Positions 38,498-50,049 of a DNA stretch of 64,000 nucleotides are shown piece by piece. The position numbers and the translations under genes were made by a program. The notes below the pieces were generated by a model. It saw only the letters and a program-made list of their open reading frames with translations. It searched no databases and was not told the DNA's origin. Every line of letters starts with the position of its first letter. The first letter of the stretch is position 1. Source of the stretch: Alkalibacillus almallahensis (GTDB lineage Bacteria; Bacillota; Bacilli; Bacillales; Alkalibacillaceae); the NCBI RefSeq assembly GCF_011761495.1, contig NZ_JAASRU010000002.1, positions 186,001-250,000 on the forward strand, given 5' to 3'.

Positions 38498-39132
38498 TTA
38501 GCAATTTGCTGTAAATTACCGTTTTTCTCCATTTGAAATGCTGGAGATTCTTGTCCATCTTCGAGAATCATCATTTTACGAGCACGATCCATGATTGTAA
38601 TAAATGTCTGATAATCCTCTTGTAGACTATTGTACTGCGCTTTTAAAGATTGAAGTTCTTCTTTCAGTAGATCATTCTCTTCACGCAATTGCTGATTATC
38701 AGTTTTGATGATATCAATATCACTTTGATCACGCATTTGAGTCTTTAATGTCTCTAATTGTTGAATAATTCCATCGAGCATAGAATCATTGACTGTCTCA
38801 CTTGTCGTTTGGACAGATGGTGACTCAACAGTGACTGGAAGTTTGGAACTTTCACCTTGTTCAGGAAGTTTCTCTGAATGAGTTTGAGTTTGATTTTTAG
38901 CTCGCTTCCGTTCCTTCCGTTGTCTCTTAGCTAAATCTACTGCTTTTTCATAGTTTTGTCTCACTTCGGCATTCCAACGAAAGCCACAAGCAGCCGCTGT
39001 GCGATTTAAAGCATCCCCGACTTCTTCAAAAGCGTTTAATTGTGTACTACCTTCTCGTATGTGTCTGAGAACGGTTTCGGCTAGTAATAGATCATCTTCA
39101 TGTGACCAAGCATCTTGACGTACTTTCACCAT
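38494..39132 (-). CDS. RsfA-family transcription regulator
   Basis: The 212-residue protein has an N-terminal Myb/SANT-like domain (DAWSHEDDLLLAETVLRHIREGS, then ACGFRWNAEVR), a basic region (RQRKERKRAK), a variable linker and a C-terminal coiled coil (about 125-175). This matches the RsfA/YlbO group. RsfA modulates the SigF regulon in the forespore. It stands alone on the reverse strand between 6S RNA and rarA. Whether it is RsfA itself or a paralogue cannot be decided here. Confidence 0.82.
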   Translation of the reverse strand: MVKVRQDAWSHEDDLLLAETVLRHIREGSTQLNAFEEVGDALNRTAAACGFRWNAEVRQNYEKAVDLAKRQRKERKRAKNQTQTHSEKLPEQGESSKLPVTVESPSVQTTSETVNDSMLDGIIQQLETLKTQMRDQSDIDIIKTDNQQLREENDLLKEELQSLKAQYNSLQEDYQTFITIMDRARKMMILEDGQESPAFQMEKNGNLQQIAK

Positions 39133-39299
39133 AGTCGCATCGATCCTTTCGTTTATATCATTATTAAAAGTTGATTATAGATTTCGATATCTATCATATA
39201 CAAAATATGAACGCTTTATACATGGTGAGAAAGAATGTTCGTCACAATATGTCCTAATCATGTAAAATAGTATTAGAGCTAGATTAAAGGAGTTATGCT

Positions 39300-40598
39300 A
39301 TGTTAGTACAAGAACCTTTAGCGTATCGTATGCGACCAGAAAAAATAGAAGATGTCATCGGACAAGACGATGTTATTGGAGAGCACACCCCACTATATAA
39401 AATGATTAAGCAAAATCATGTGCCCTCCATGATCTTGTATGGTCAACCAGGAACAGGAAAAACATCGTTAGCTTTTGCTATTGCTGGTTCGACTAATCAA
39501 GATTTTTATGCCATTAATGCAACGACCGCAAGTAAGAAAGATATAGAGGAGATTATTGCCAAGGCAAAAATGAGTGGCGGAGCTATTTTATTCATAGATG
39601 AGATTCATCGTTTTAATAAGAGTCAACAAGACTATTTATTGAAAGCATTGGAAGAAGGGGTTATTACCCTAGTAGGAGCTACGACAGAGAATCCATATCA
39701 CAGTGTGAACAATGCCATTCGATCACGATGTGGTCAAATTAAACAACTATCATTATTAGACCAAGATGCGATCATGACTTTACTTCATCAAGCCTTAAAT
39801 GATGACATGAAAGGTCTGGGTCATTTATCAATCAATATCTCAGATGAACAATTACAACAGATTGCATCTGTGACAGGTGATGCAAGAACAGCTTTAACAT
39901 TGTTAGAGGATATTGTTTTTGCATCAGACCAAGACGAAAATGGAACGTATATCGTACACCATGACACGGTTTCGTATTGCATCAAAAATAAAGGTTTCTC
40001 ACATGATAAGAAAGGTGATATATACTATAACCTTTTGTCGAGTTTTCAAAAAAGTATACGTGGAAGTGATGTGAATGCTGCTTTACATTATTTAGCCAGA
40101 TTATTAGAAGGTGGCGACTTAGAAGCAATCACCCGTCGTTTACTTGTCATTGCTTATGAAGATATTGGATTAGCTAATCCACCTTTAACGGCTCGTGTTT
40201 TGCCAGCCATCCAATCAGTAGAGAGACTAGGCTTACCTGAAGGTAGAATTCCTTTATCTGTTGTAACTGTCGAATTATGCTTATCACCTAAATCTAATAC
40301 CGCATATAAGGCTTTAGACCAAGCAATCGCCCATGTTCAAAAAGGGATCACTGATGATATTCCAGATCATTTGAAAGATACACATTACCAAGGCGCCCAA
40401 GACTTAGGGCATGGTCTAGAATATAAATATCCACATAACTACCAAGGTTCTTGGGTTTATCAAGAGTATCTTCCTGAGCGACTAAAGGATGCGAAGTATT
40501 ATAAACCAAAAGAAATCGGGGAAGAAAAACGATTAGCCCAAACTTACGAGAAGTTAAATTCTTTAAAAGAAAAAGGACGACAAAATCAATCAGATTAA
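39300..40598 (+). CDS. rarA: Replication-associated recombination ATPase RarA (MgsA)
   Basis: This 432-residue AAA+ ATPase has Walker A GQPGTGKTS near 48-56, Walker B FIDEIHRFNKSQQD and the MgsA C-terminal tetramerisation domain. It acts at stalled forks. It was called yrvN in B. subtilis. The yrvM/tcdA gene that precedes it there is missing. The SD AAAGGAG is 7 nt from the ATG. Confidence 0.95.
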   Translation: MLVQEPLAYRMRPEKIEDVIGQDDVIGEHTPLYKMIKQNHVPSMILYGQPGTGKTSLAFAIAGSTNQDFYAINATTASKKDIEEIIAKAKMSGGAILFIDEIHRFNKSQQDYLLKALEEGVITLVGATTENPYHSVNNAIRSRCGQIKQLSLLDQDAIMTLLHQALNDDMKGLGHLSINISDEQLQQIASVTGDARTALTLLEDIVFASDQDENGTYIVHHDTVSYCIKNKGFSHDKKGDIYYNLLSSFQKSIRGSDVNAALHYLARLLEGGDLEAITRRLLVIAYEDIGLANPPLTARVLPAIQSVERLGLPEGRIPLSVVTVELCLSPKSNTAYKALDQAIAHVQKGITDDIPDHLKDTHYQGAQDLGHGLEYKYPHNYQGSWVYQEYLPERLKDAKYYKPKEIGEEKRLAQTYEKLNSLKEKGRQNQSD

Positions 40599-40667
40599 AT
40601 GCATTTAGGCTTTAAAACATGCTATAATATCCTGTGGTTTTTATACGACTTAATCGGCAAGCCAATT

Positions 40668-40682
40668 TGACCGTGTTATAAT
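40668..40682 (+). promoter_or_regulatory. Possible extended -10 promoter of cymR operon
   Basis: TGTTATAAT (40674-40682) is an extended -10 with a poor -35. A second TGCTATAAT lies at 40620-40628, so the operon may have tandem promoters. Confidence 0.35.
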
Positions 40683-40724
40683 AAATTTAGATAAGAATAA
40701 AAGAAAAGATAGGAGGCGCTTTGT

Positions 40725-41144
40725 TTGAAAATCTCAACAAAAGGTCGTTATGGATTAACTATTATGATCGCATTAGCCAAAAATTATGGCGACAAACCGA
40801 TTCCATTAAAATCCATTGCGGCAGATTATGAATTATCAGAGCATTATTTAGAGCAATTAATTGCGCCTTTAAGAAATGAGCGTTTAGTGAAAAGTGTTCG
40901 TGGTGCTAAGGGTGGTTATTTACTGACACGCGAACCAAAACAAATCACGGCTGCAGATATTATTCGGACATTAGAAGGTCCTATTCGTCCTGTTGAAGAA
41001 ATGGACGATGAAGAACCTGCAAAACGTGAGCTATGGAAACGAATTCGTGATGCAGTTAAAGATGTTTTAGAACAAACAACCCTTGAAGACTTGGCAGAAT
41101 ATGACCAAGATTTATATCAAGAAGAGTATATGTTTTATATTTAA
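40725..41144 (+). CDS. cymR: Rrf2-family cysteine metabolism repressor CymR
   Basis: The 139-residue Rrf2 winged-helix protein starts MKISTKGRYGLTIMIALAK with the recognition helix region YLEQLIAPLRNERLVKSVRGAKGGY. CymR with CysK represses sulfur-uptake genes. It lacks the Cys triad of IscR-type Fe-S regulators, consistent with CymR. TTG start with AGGAGG 8 nt upstream. It is followed by iscS and mnmA, as in B. subtilis. Confidence 0.92.
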   Translation: MKISTKGRYGLTIMIALAKNYGDKPIPLKSIAADYELSEHYLEQLIAPLRNERLVKSVRGAKGGYLLTREPKQITAADIIRTLEGPIRPVEEMDDEEPAKRELWKRIRDAVKDVLEQTTLEDLAEYDQDLYQEEYMFYI

Positions 41145-41165
41145 GAATCAAAGAAGGTGACGATT

Positions 41166-42317
41166 TTGGCTTCAATTTATTTAGATCATGCGGCAACAAC
41201 GCCCATTCATAAAGAAGTGCAAGAGAGAATGATGGCTGTGATGAATCAACAATATGGAAACCCATCTAGCATCCATGCATTTGGTCGTGAGGGCCGTAAG
41301 ATAGTCGATCAAGCACGAACAACAGTAGCTAAAGCGATCAACGCAGCTTTTTCGACAATTGTTTTTACTAGTGGAGGAACAGAGGCTAATAATCTAGCTA
41401 TTTTTGGTTCAGCTTATGCTTACCAGACTCAAGGTAAACACATTATAACAACAGCTATTGAGCACCATGCTGTTCTCCACCCATGTGAACAATTAGAAAA
41501 GGACGGCTTTGACGTCACTTATTTACCTGTTGATGAATTAGGCAGAGTTAAAGTTGAAGATGTGAAAGCTGCGTTACGTGACGATACGATTTTGGTAACG
41601 ATTATGTCTGTGAATAATGAAATAGGTGTTACTCAACCTATCCAAGAAATTGGTGTATTATTAGACGAACATCAAGCGATCTTCCATACAGATGCTGTTC
41701 AATCATTTGGTGTTTATAAAATGGATGTTCAAAATCTAGGCGTTGATTTATTAACTGCCTCAAGCCATAAGATTTACGGACCTAAAGGAGTTGGGTTCCT
41801 GTATAAGAAGGAAGATCTTCATTTACAACAACAATTACATGGTGGAGAGCAAGAGAGAAAGTGGCGTTCTGGTACGGAAAACACTTTAGCTATTGCTGGA
41901 TTTGATGAGGCTATACAGGTGTTAGAAAGTGAACGAGAAAGACGCTACCATCATTATGAAGCATTGCAAAATCGTTTGTTGACAGAATTAGAGCAACAAG
42001 GTATAACCTTTACTTTAAATGGCGATTTAAACGACCGTGTGCCTAATATTATCAATATAAGTTTTCCTAACACAGAAGTTGAGATGTTTTTAACGAACTT
42101 GGATTTAGCAGGAGTAGCTGTCTCTTCAGGTTCTGCTTGTACAGCTGGTTCTATTGATCCATCCCATGTATTAAAAGCCATGTACGGTGAAGAAGATCCT
42201 CGCTTAACCAATTCGATTCGTTTTAGTTTCGGAATTCATAATACAGAAGAAGAAATGGCTACTGTAGCTGAAAAAATTAAGCCGATTATTGATCGGTTAA
42301 AGAAGGTGGTGACATAA
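41166..42317 (+). CDS. iscS: Cysteine desulfurase (YrvO/IscS type)
   Basis: This 383-residue class V aminotransferase-fold enzyme has the PLP Lys in SSHKIYGPKG (about 203) and the sulfur-accepting Cys in SGSACTAG (about 324). It delivers sulfur to MnmA, encoded next, for 2-thiouridine in tRNA. The TTG at 41166 has AGAAGG at good spacing and gives MASIYLDHAATTP. A GTG at 41157 is the alternative. Confidence 0.95.
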   Translation: MASIYLDHAATTPIHKEVQERMMAVMNQQYGNPSSIHAFGREGRKIVDQARTTVAKAINAAFSTIVFTSGGTEANNLAIFGSAYAYQTQGKHIITTAIEHHAVLHPCEQLEKDGFDVTYLPVDELGRVKVEDVKAALRDDTILVTIMSVNNEIGVTQPIQEIGVLLDEHQAIFHTDAVQSFGVYKMDVQNLGVDLLTASSHKIYGPKGVGFLYKKEDLHLQQQLHGGEQERKWRSGTENTLAIAGFDEAIQVLESERERRYHHYEALQNRLLTELEQQGITFTLNGDLNDRVPNIINISFPNTEVEMFLTNLDLAGVAVSSGSACTAGSIDPSHVLKAMYGEEDPRLTNSIRFSFGIHNTEEEMATVAEKIKPIIDRLKKVVT

Positions 42318-43430
<1,113 letters not shown>

Positions 43431-43441
43431 TTAAATTATAG

Positions 43442-43474
43442 GAAGTGTCATCAAACGAATGATGGCACTTTTAA
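43442..43474 (+). terminator. Terminator after mnmA
   Basis: AAGTGTCATCA (43443-43453) pairs with TGATGGCACTT (43460-43470, one G-U). The T-run is short, so efficiency may be modest. Confidence 0.65.
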
Positions 43475-43504
43475 TGCATGTGATTAGAAGAAAGGGATTT
43501 ATTT

Positions 43505-44173
43505 ATGAGTGAATTACAAAAAGGCATAGAATTCATGCAAAATCACCAATTTGAAGAAGCGGCCCAAGCGTTTAACGATTATATTGAAGCTAACCCTGAG
43601 GACCCAGTCGGTTTCATTAATTTCGCTAACTTACTTGTTCATTTGCAAGAATTTGAATCAGCAGAGCGTTTTTATCGTAAAGCATTGGAGTTAGAAAAAG
43701 AGATTCCAGCAGCCCATTACGGATTAGGCAGCTTATTTTATGAACAAGAACAATATGCTGAGGCAACAGAACAATTTCAGGAAGCGATGAAGCAAGGGTT
43801 AGCGGATGAGGATGTTTATTTTATGCTTGGCATGTCCTTGTTAAATCAAGAACAACCTAAGCTTGCTCTTCCTTATTTGCAACGAGCGAGTGAATTGAAT
43901 CATGAAGATGTCGACATTCAATTTCAATATGGCTTAACTTTAGCGTATGCGAATATGATTGACGATGCTGAAAAGCAAATGGATCATGTCTTGTCATTAA
44001 CAAATGATCATAGTGACGCCCATTATAACAAAGCTGTTTGTCTATTATATCGCGAGAAGCCTGAAGAAGCGTTAAAACAATTTGATCAGGCGTTGGCCAT
44101 TCAACCTGAGCATGTGCTAGCAAGCAATGGTAAAAAGCAAGTTGAAGAGTTATTAAAACAGGACGATTCTTAA
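43505..44173 (+). CDS. Tetratricopeptide-repeat protein (YrrB-like)
   Basis: The 222-residue protein is built almost entirely of about six TPR units (for example AAHYGLGSLFYEQEQYAEA). YrrB of B. subtilis lies at the same place between mnmA and recD2. It has been proposed to act as a scaffold linked to tRNA thiolation. No enzymatic motif is seen. It lies 14 bp before recD2 and is likely co-transcribed. Confidence 0.85.
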   Translation: MSELQKGIEFMQNHQFEEAAQAFNDYIEANPEDPVGFINFANLLVHLQEFESAERFYRKALELEKEIPAAHYGLGSLFYEQEQYAEATEQFQEAMKQGLADEDVYFMLGMSLLNQEQPKLALPYLQRASELNHEDVDIQFQYGLTLAYANMIDDAEKQMDHVLSLTNDHSDAHYNKAVCLLYREKPEEALKQFDQALAIQPEHVLASNGKKQVEELLKQDDS

Positions 44174-44187
44174 GGGAGATACTTGAT

Positions 44188-46500
44188 ATGGCTGAACAAT
44201 ACTTTGTCAAAGGACAGCTGAATCAAATGATTTTCCAAAATCAACAGACGCAATTTTCAATTGCGTCTATTTCTGTTGCGGATACGGATTTAGAATTGGA
44301 TGAGCAAGAATTAGTGGTTAAAGGTCATTTCCCTGCATTGACGCATGGAAATGACTATATTTTTTACGGTCAGATGCAAACACATCCTAAATTTGGTGAG
44401 CAATTAAGTGTTTTTACATACGAAAAAGAATTGCCGAAAACTGAAGACAGTTTAGTTAAGTACTTATCAAGCGATTTATTTTATGGAATTGGTCAGAAAA
44501 CAGCAAAGAAAATAGTCGATACATTAGGCATGAATGCAGTCGATGACATATTACGTGATGAATCAAAACTCGACGAAGTCATTGGATTAAAAAGTGAAAC
44601 TAAGAAGCAGTTTATTGCTGATCTAAGATTACATCAAGGCTTTGAACAGGTCACCGTAGAGTTAGCTAAATACGGTGTTGGTTTGCAATTAGCTCGGAAA
44701 TTGTATGAAGCTTATGCAGAAAGAACAATTCAACAACTTCAAGGTAATCCTTACGACTTCGTTTTTCACGTAGATGGTTTCGGTTTTCAGCGCGCTGATG
44801 AAATTGCAAAATCCCTAGGCATTATAGATGAACACCCGACACGAGTACAAGCTGGTATTCTTCATGTTTTGGATGAAGAAGCGTCAAATGGACATGTCTA
44901 TACGGAATTGGCTCCTTTAATTGATCGTCTTAACCAGTTGTTATTCCAAGGTCAGGTAATAGAAGATGCAGAATCATTATTAGATCATCTTAATCATTTA
45001 GTCGAAGAAAGCTTAGTTGTATTAGAAAATCAACGGTTGTATTTACCTCAATTGTATTTTGCTGAAGAAGGTGTTGCTTCACAGTTAACTCGATTACTGG
45101 AAACGGAAGAAGAGGCTTCTTATGATGAAAGTGAATTGTTAGCAACAATCGGTGAAATTGAAGAGCAGGAAGGCATTGCTTACGGCGAAGAACAATATGA
45201 AGCAGTCAAAAAAGCTTTAGATCATAAAGTCATGTTATTAACAGGTGGCCCTGGTACAGGTAAAACAACCGTTGTTAAAGGAATCCTCCATTGCTACGAA
45301 ACTTTATTTCAGAAAAACAAACCGAAACGACAAAGTGATTTTATTCTGGCTGCACCAACGGGACGAGCTGCTAAGCGTTTAACAGAATCAACAGGACTTA
45401 AAGCGAAGACGATACACAGTTTACTTGGCTGGTCTGGTGAAGAAGAATTTGAATTCAACGGTTCAAATCAGTTGAGTGGCAAGATGATTATTGTTGATGA
45501 ATTTTCGATGGTGGATATTTGGTTAGCCAATCGATTGCTTAAAGCTGTGCCGACAGACATGAAAGTGATTTTTGTTGGTGATGAAGATCAATTACCTTCA
45601 GTTGGCCCAGGACAAGTCTTAGCTGATTTGCTTACATCCAAAGCAGTTCCTGTTTGTCGATTACAAGAGATCTATCGTCAAAAAAATGACTCTTATATTG
45701 TTAAATTAGCTCATGATATTAAACATGACCAATTACCTGAACAAGCAGTAGGGAAAAAGGCAGATTTCAATTTCATTGATACATCAAGTGACCATGCAAT
45801 TGATACGATTGAACAAATTGTAACAAAGGCATTGGATAAAGGTTATACGATGCGCGATATTCAAGTGTTGGCCCCTATGTACCGGACGAAAGTGGGGATT
45901 CATGAATTAAATCAGTCCTTGCAACATATTTTTAATCCTAAAATGGAGAAGAAGCGGGAAATCGAGCATTTTCAATCGATCTTTCGCACGGGTGATAAAG
46001 TCATTCAGTTAGTTAATCAGCCTGAAAAAGATGTCTTTAATGGGGATATAGGAGAAATTATTGCCGTTAAATATGCGAAAGAAGCAGAGTCCAAAAAAGA
46101 CGAACTAATTATTGATTTTGAAGGATTAGAAGTATCTTATACGCGACAAGATTTTAATCAAATCATGTTGGCCTATGCCATCTCAATTCATAAATCACAA
46201 GGCAGTGAATTTCCGATTGTTATTTTACCCATCGTTCGGCCGTTTAAACGAATGCTTGTTAAAAACTTAATTTATACGGCTGTGACACGTGGTAAATCAT
46301 CACTAATTATTTGTGGACACTACGATATCTTCTTAGAAGGTCTGCAAAAAGGTGATGCCTTTAAACGTCAGACGACATTAGTTGAAAGAATTCATGCTTT
46401 TCACGGTAAGACGACTGAGCCTGTTTCTACAGCTGCTACAAATTTAGATCATATGGAAGTTGATGAAAAGGAAGATTTTTCGCCTTATGATTTTATGTAA
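44188..46500 (+). CDS. recD2: ATP-dependent DNA helicase RecD2
   Basis: This 770-residue superfamily 1B helicase has the long N-terminal region with helix-hairpin-helix motifs characteristic of RecD2. Walker A LTGGPGTGKTT is near 350, motif II IVDEFSMVD and motif VI IYTAVTRGKSSL near 705. RecD2 works without RecBC in fork maintenance and repair. The ORF ends in an acidic tail. Confidence 0.96.
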   Translation: MAEQYFVKGQLNQMIFQNQQTQFSIASISVADTDLELDEQELVVKGHFPALTHGNDYIFYGQMQTHPKFGEQLSVFTYEKELPKTEDSLVKYLSSDLFYGIGQKTAKKIVDTLGMNAVDDILRDESKLDEVIGLKSETKKQFIADLRLHQGFEQVTVELAKYGVGLQLARKLYEAYAERTIQQLQGNPYDFVFHVDGFGFQRADEIAKSLGIIDEHPTRVQAGILHVLDEEASNGHVYTELAPLIDRLNQLLFQGQVIEDAESLLDHLNHLVEESLVVLENQRLYLPQLYFAEEGVASQLTRLLETEEEASYDESELLATIGEIEEQEGIAYGEEQYEAVKKALDHKVMLLTGGPGTGKTTVVKGILHCYETLFQKNKPKRQSDFILAAPTGRAAKRLTESTGLKAKTIHSLLGWSGEEEFEFNGSNQLSGKMIIVDEFSMVDIWLANRLLKAVPTDMKVIFVGDEDQLPSVGPGQVLADLLTSKAVPVCRLQEIYRQKNDSYIVKLAHDIKHDQLPEQAVGKKADFNFIDTSSDHAIDTIEQIVTKALDKGYTMRDIQVLAPMYRTKVGIHELNQSLQHIFNPKMEKKREIEHFQSIFRTGDKVIQLVNQPEKDVFNGDIGEIIAVKYAKEAESKKDELIIDFEGLEVSYTRQDFNQIMLAYAISIHKSQGSEFPIVILPIVRPFKRMLVKNLIYTAVTRGKSSLIICGHYDIFLEGLQKGDAFKRQTTLVERIHAFHGKTTEPVSTAATNLDHMEVDEKEDFSPYDFM

Positions 46501-46565
46501 TTGTTAAACACTAAAAATGTTCGTACCCTTCGGTATAGAACAGCGTCTAACTCATAAGGTTGGTG

Positions 46566-46709
46566 ATGACAGTGGGTCGTGTCATGTCGACTGGTGTTCT
46601 CGGTGCTGCAGTCGTTTATGCTATGCGTAACAATCGATTTTTTCGTCGAAATAAATCGATGAAGCAGCTTCGAAAATCGGGTCGAAAGCTAATGAAACGC
46701 TTTCGTTAA
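46566..46709 (+). CDS. yrzQ: DUF3918 small protein (YrzQ-like)
   Basis: The 47-residue protein is MTVGRVMSTGVLGAAVVYAM in its first half (one hydrophobic helix), then Arg/Lys-rich (RNNRFFRRNKSMKQ). This is the pattern of the DUF3918 family found before alaS in Bacillus. An AAGG site precedes the ATG. GTG codons at 46563 and 46572 are alternative starts. Its function is unknown. Confidence 0.7.
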   Translation: MTVGRVMSTGVLGAAVVYAMRNNRFFRRNKSMKQLRKSGRKLMKRFR

Positions 46710-46714
46710 AAAAA

Positions 46715-46746
46715 TGTCTAGTCACCACCGCTGTGGTGGCTAGACT
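46715..46746 (+). terminator. Hairpin after yrzQ-like gene
   Basis: GTCTAGTCACCAC (46716-46728) pairs with GTGGTGGCTAGAC (46733-46745, one G-U). There is no T-run on the forward side but an A-run precedes it, so it looks better suited to stop reverse-strand transcription. Confidence 0.5.
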
Positions 46747-46760
46747 ACATAAGTTATAAG

Positions 46761-46789
46761 TTGACATGAGTATTCGGTTTCACTATAAT
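46761..46789 (+). promoter_or_regulatory. SigA promoter of alaS T-box
   Basis: Consensus TTGACA (46761-46766), 17 nt, consensus TATAAT (46784-46789). Predicted start near 46796. Confidence 0.9.
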
Positions 46790-46795
46790 TACGAC

Positions 46796-47046
46796 AGGTA
46801 ATCATAAATTAGACGTAAATCAATGAAGGAACGAATAGGTGACAGGCCACTTACAGAGAAGTGTTTCATAAGCTGGAAGAAACGCTAAGTGAAGGGTCAC
46901 TGAAGCTATTCTGGAGAGCGGTTAACCCCCGACGTTTGCACAGCGTTATTGTGTCACTAAAGTGGATAGGCACTAAGTAGCCTATAATTAGGGTGGTACC
47001 GCGGAAAAACCGTCCCTACATGTTACATGTAGGGACGGTTTTTTCT
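46796..47046 (+). ncRNA. T-box riboswitch of alaS (tRNA-Ala type)
   Basis: The specifier is GCT (46905-46907, Ala) in CTGAAGCTATTC. The T-box sequence AGGGTGGTACCGCGG (46990-47004) has TGGT, pairing with discriminator A73 of tRNA-Ala. The terminator AACCGTCCCTACATG/CATGTAGGGACGGTT (47008-47040) precedes a T-run. The first arm can alternatively form the antiterminator when uncharged tRNA-Ala binds. Confidence 0.95.
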
Positions 47047-47087
47047 ATCATTGATTAGACTGTACATAAACTGAAGGAGGAGTAAGC

Positions 47088-49730
47088 GTGCAACGACTAC
47101 AATCACATGAAGTGAGACAAATGTTTTTAGATTTTTTCAAAGAAAAAGGTCATGGCGTTGAACCCAGTCGTTCTCTTGTTCCACAAGAAGACCCGACATT
47201 ATTATGGATTAATAGTGGAGTTGCGACATTAAAAAAATATTTTGACGGTCGGATCATTCCAGAGAATCCACGAATCGTAAATGCGCAAAAATCAATTCGT
47301 ACTAATGATATTGAAAACGTAGGATTCACTGCGCGTCACCACACATTTTTTGAAATGCTTGGCAATTTTTCAATTGGTGATTATTTTAAAGAAAAAGCTA
47401 TTGAATGGGCATGGGAGTTTTTGACGAGTGATCAATGGATTGGTTTTGATCCTGAGCGCTTATCAGTAACTGTTCATCCAGAAGACGAAGAAGCTTACGA
47501 GATTTGGAAGACTAAAGTGGGAATCCCTGTTGAACGGATTATTCGTATTGAAGAGAATTTCTGGGATATTGGAGAAGGCCCTAGTGGACCGAATACTGAA
47601 ATCTTCTATGATCGAGGCGAAGATTATGGTCATAACCCAGAAGACCCTGAGCTTTATCCAGGTGGTGAAAACGAGCGTTATTTAGAAATTTGGAACTTAG
47701 TGTTTTCGCAGTTTAATCATAATCCAGATCATACTTATACACCGCTTCCGAAGAAAAATATTGATACTGGAATGGGATTAGAACGTATTGTATCTGTGAT
47801 TCAAGATACGAGAACTAACTTTGAAACAGATCTATTTAAACCGATAATTGAGAGAACGGAAAAATTATCAGGCATGACCTATGGCACGCATAATCGCCAA
47901 GATGTAGCTTTTAAAGTTATTGCCGATCATGTTCGTACCGTTGCTTTTGCGATTGGTGATGGTGCCTTACCTTCGAATGAGGGGCGCGGCTATGTACTAA
48001 GACGTTTATTAAGACGTGCGATTCGTTTTTCTAAAGATCTAAACTTGAATGAGCCTTTTATGTATCATTTAGTTAATCAGGTGGCGGACATTATGTATGA
48101 CTTCTATCCTGAAGTTTATAATAAAAAGGATTTTGTCCAAGAAGTCATGAAAAAGGAAGAAGAACGTTTCCATGAAACATTGCAAGATGGACTGGCGATC
48201 TTAGAAAAAGTGATGCAAACAGAAAAAGCGAAGCAAAGCACGATTTTCCCAGGAGAAGAAGTATTCACTTTGTATGATACGTATGGCTTCCCGAAAGAAT
48301 TAACAGAAGAGTATGTTCAAGCTGAAGGTTTTACAATTGATGAAGCAGGATTCGAGAAAGAAATGACGAAACAACGTGAGCGTGCGCGCCAAGCACGTCA
48401 AAAAGTTGATTCTATGCAAGTCCAAGATGAAGTCTTACAACAAATTCATGTCCCAAGTCATTTTATTGGCTATGACAATTTGTCGACGACAACGACGTTA
48501 ACAGCGATGGTAAAAGATCAAGCTGAAGCAACAGAATTACAAGCTGGTGATCTAGCGACGGTCGTTCTAACTGAAACGCCGTTTTATGCAGAAAGCGGTG
48601 GACAAATCGCAGATAAAGGCCGTATTCAATCTGAAACAGGCTCTGCAAAAGTAAAAGACGTTCAGAAAGGGCCGAACGGTCAGAATTTACATCAAATTGA
48701 AGTCGTAGAAGGTTCTTTAACCCTAGATCAAGCTGTGAAGGCAGAGGTTAATGCATATGAACGCAAACAAATTGTTAAAAACCATACGGCTACACATCTC
48801 TTGCATCAAGCTTTAAAAGATGTTTTAGGTGATCATGTGAATCAGGCAGGTTCACTTGTTGCTCCTGATCGTTTACGATTTGATTTTTCCCATTTCAATG
48901 CCTTAACAGATGACGAGCTTCAACGGATCGAGCAAATCGTTAATGAAAAGGTGTGGGAATCAATTCAAGTTCAAATTTCACACCATACATTAGAAGAAGC
49001 GAAGTCAATGGGTGCGATGGCTCTGTTTGACGCAAAATATGGTGAAGAGGTTCGAGTAGTTTTTGTGGATGATTACAGCATCGAACTTTGCGGGGGTTGC
49101 CATGTTAATAATACCGCTGAAATTGGATTATTCAAGATTACTCAAGAAACAGGAATTGGTGCAGGAACTCGTCGAATCGAAGCATGTACTGCTAAAGGTG
49201 CGTATGAGTATTACGAAGAACGTGAACAATTATTAAATGACGCTGCATCAAAATTAAAGACGAAATCAGAGCAAGTTCCACAACGAATCGATGGTCTTTA
49301 TCAAGAATTAAAAGATTTACAACGTGAAAATGAATCATTAACTCAGAAACTAGCTAACGTGGAGTCAGCTAATATTTTAGAGCAAATCGAATATATTGAT
49401 GATGTGCCTCTACTTGCCCAAAAAGTAGATGTTAGTGACATGAATGCGCTTCGAAATATGGTGGATGATTTGAAACAGCAGCTTAATTCTGGCATCATTT
49501 TGTTAGCAATGGAAAATGAGGGCAAAGTTCAATTAGCATCAGGCGTTTCCCAAGATTTAATTGACCGTGATTTCCATGCCGGTCACTTAATTAAAGAAGC
49601 AGCAACCCAGTGTGGTGGCGGCGGTGGAGGTCGCCCAGATATGGCACAAGCTGGCGGTAAACAGCCTGAAAAAATTGAACAAGCACTCGCTGCTGCTAAA
49701 GATTATGTCAAAACGGTTTTATCTTCATAG
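47088..49730 (+). CDS. alaS: Alanyl-tRNA synthetase
   Basis: The 880-residue AlaRS has a class II catalytic domain (residues 1-240), a tRNA-recognition region, an editing domain with the zinc motif NHTATHLLH...CGGCH and a C-terminal C-Ala domain ending [15 protein letters not shown]. The GTG start has GGAGGAG upstream. It is controlled by the T-box just described. Confidence 0.98.
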   Translation: MQRLQSHEVRQMFLDFFKEKGHGVEPSRSLVPQEDPTLLWINSGVATLKKYFDGRIIPENPRIVNAQKSIRTNDIENVGFTARHHTFFEMLGNFSIGDYFKEKAIEWAWEFLTSDQWIGFDPERLSVTVHPEDEEAYEIWKTKVGIPVERIIRIEENFWDIGEGPSGPNTEIFYDRGEDYGHNPEDPELYPGGENERYLEIWNLVFSQFNHNPDHTYTPLPKKNIDTGMGLERIVSVIQDTRTNFETDLFKPIIERTEKLSGMTYGTHNRQDVAFKVIADHVRTVAFAIGDGALPSNEGRGYVLRRLLRRAIRFSKDLNLNEPFMYHLVNQVADIMYDFYPEVYNKKDFVQEVMKKEEERFHETLQDGLAILEKVMQTEKAKQSTIFPGEEVFTLYDTYGFPKELTEEYVQAEGFTIDEAGFEKEMTKQRERARQARQKVDSMQVQDEVLQQIHVPSHFIGYDNLSTTTTLTAMVKDQAEATELQAGDLATVVLTETPFYAESGGQIADKGRIQSETGSAKVKDVQKGPNGQNLHQIEVVEGSLTLDQAVKAEVNAYERKQIVKNHTATHLLHQALKDVLGDHVNQAGSLVAPDRLRFDFSHFNALTDDELQRIEQIVNEKVWESIQVQISHHTLEEAKSMGAMALFDAKYGEEVRVVFVDDYSIELCGGCHVNNTAEIGLFKITQETGIGAGTRRIEACTAKGAYEYYEEREQLLNDAASKLKTKSEQVPQRIDGLYQELKDLQRENESLTQKLANVESANILEQIEYIDDVPLLAQKVDVSDMNALRNMVDDLKQQLNSGIILLAMENEGKVQLASGVSQDLIDRDFHAGHLIKEAATQCGGGGGGRPDMAQAGGKQPEKIEQALAAAKDYVKTVLSS

Positions 49731-49776
49731 CATTTCGGTATATAATGAAGATAAAGTCATACGAGGGGGATTGTAC

Positions 49777-50040
49777 ATGTCAAACGATCATACTATGAAG
49801 TACCAGTTTTCTGATGACTCTCAAGCTAATCAGGTGAATGAAACACTGCACCAAGTTTATGAGTCATTAGAGGAGAAAGGTTATAATCCGATCAATCAGA
49901 TTGTAGGCTACTTATTATCAGGTGATCCGGCTTATATCCCTCGTCATAATGACGCACGTAATTTAATGTCTCAATTAGAACGTGATGAGATCATTGAAGA
50001 AGTGGTCAAGAATTACTTGAAAACAACGAAAGACTCTTGA
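49777..50040 (+). CDS. yrzL: IreB-family regulatory protein (YrzL)
   Basis: The 87-residue protein matches the IreB/DUF965 family ([11 protein letters not shown]-like start, [21 protein letters not shown]). IreB in Enterococcus is a phosphorylated regulator linked to a Ser/Thr kinase. It heads the small yrzL-ruvX-yrzB operon. The ATG at 49777 follows GAGGGGGA. The frame is open upstream only because it runs through alaS in another frame. A TATAAT at 49741-49746 may be its promoter. Confidence 0.92.
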   Translation: MSNDHTMKYQFSDDSQANQVNETLHQVYESLEEKGYNPINQIVGYLLSGDPAYIPRHNDARNLMSQLERDEIIEEVVKNYLKTTKDS

Positions 50041-50049
50041 GGACATGTT

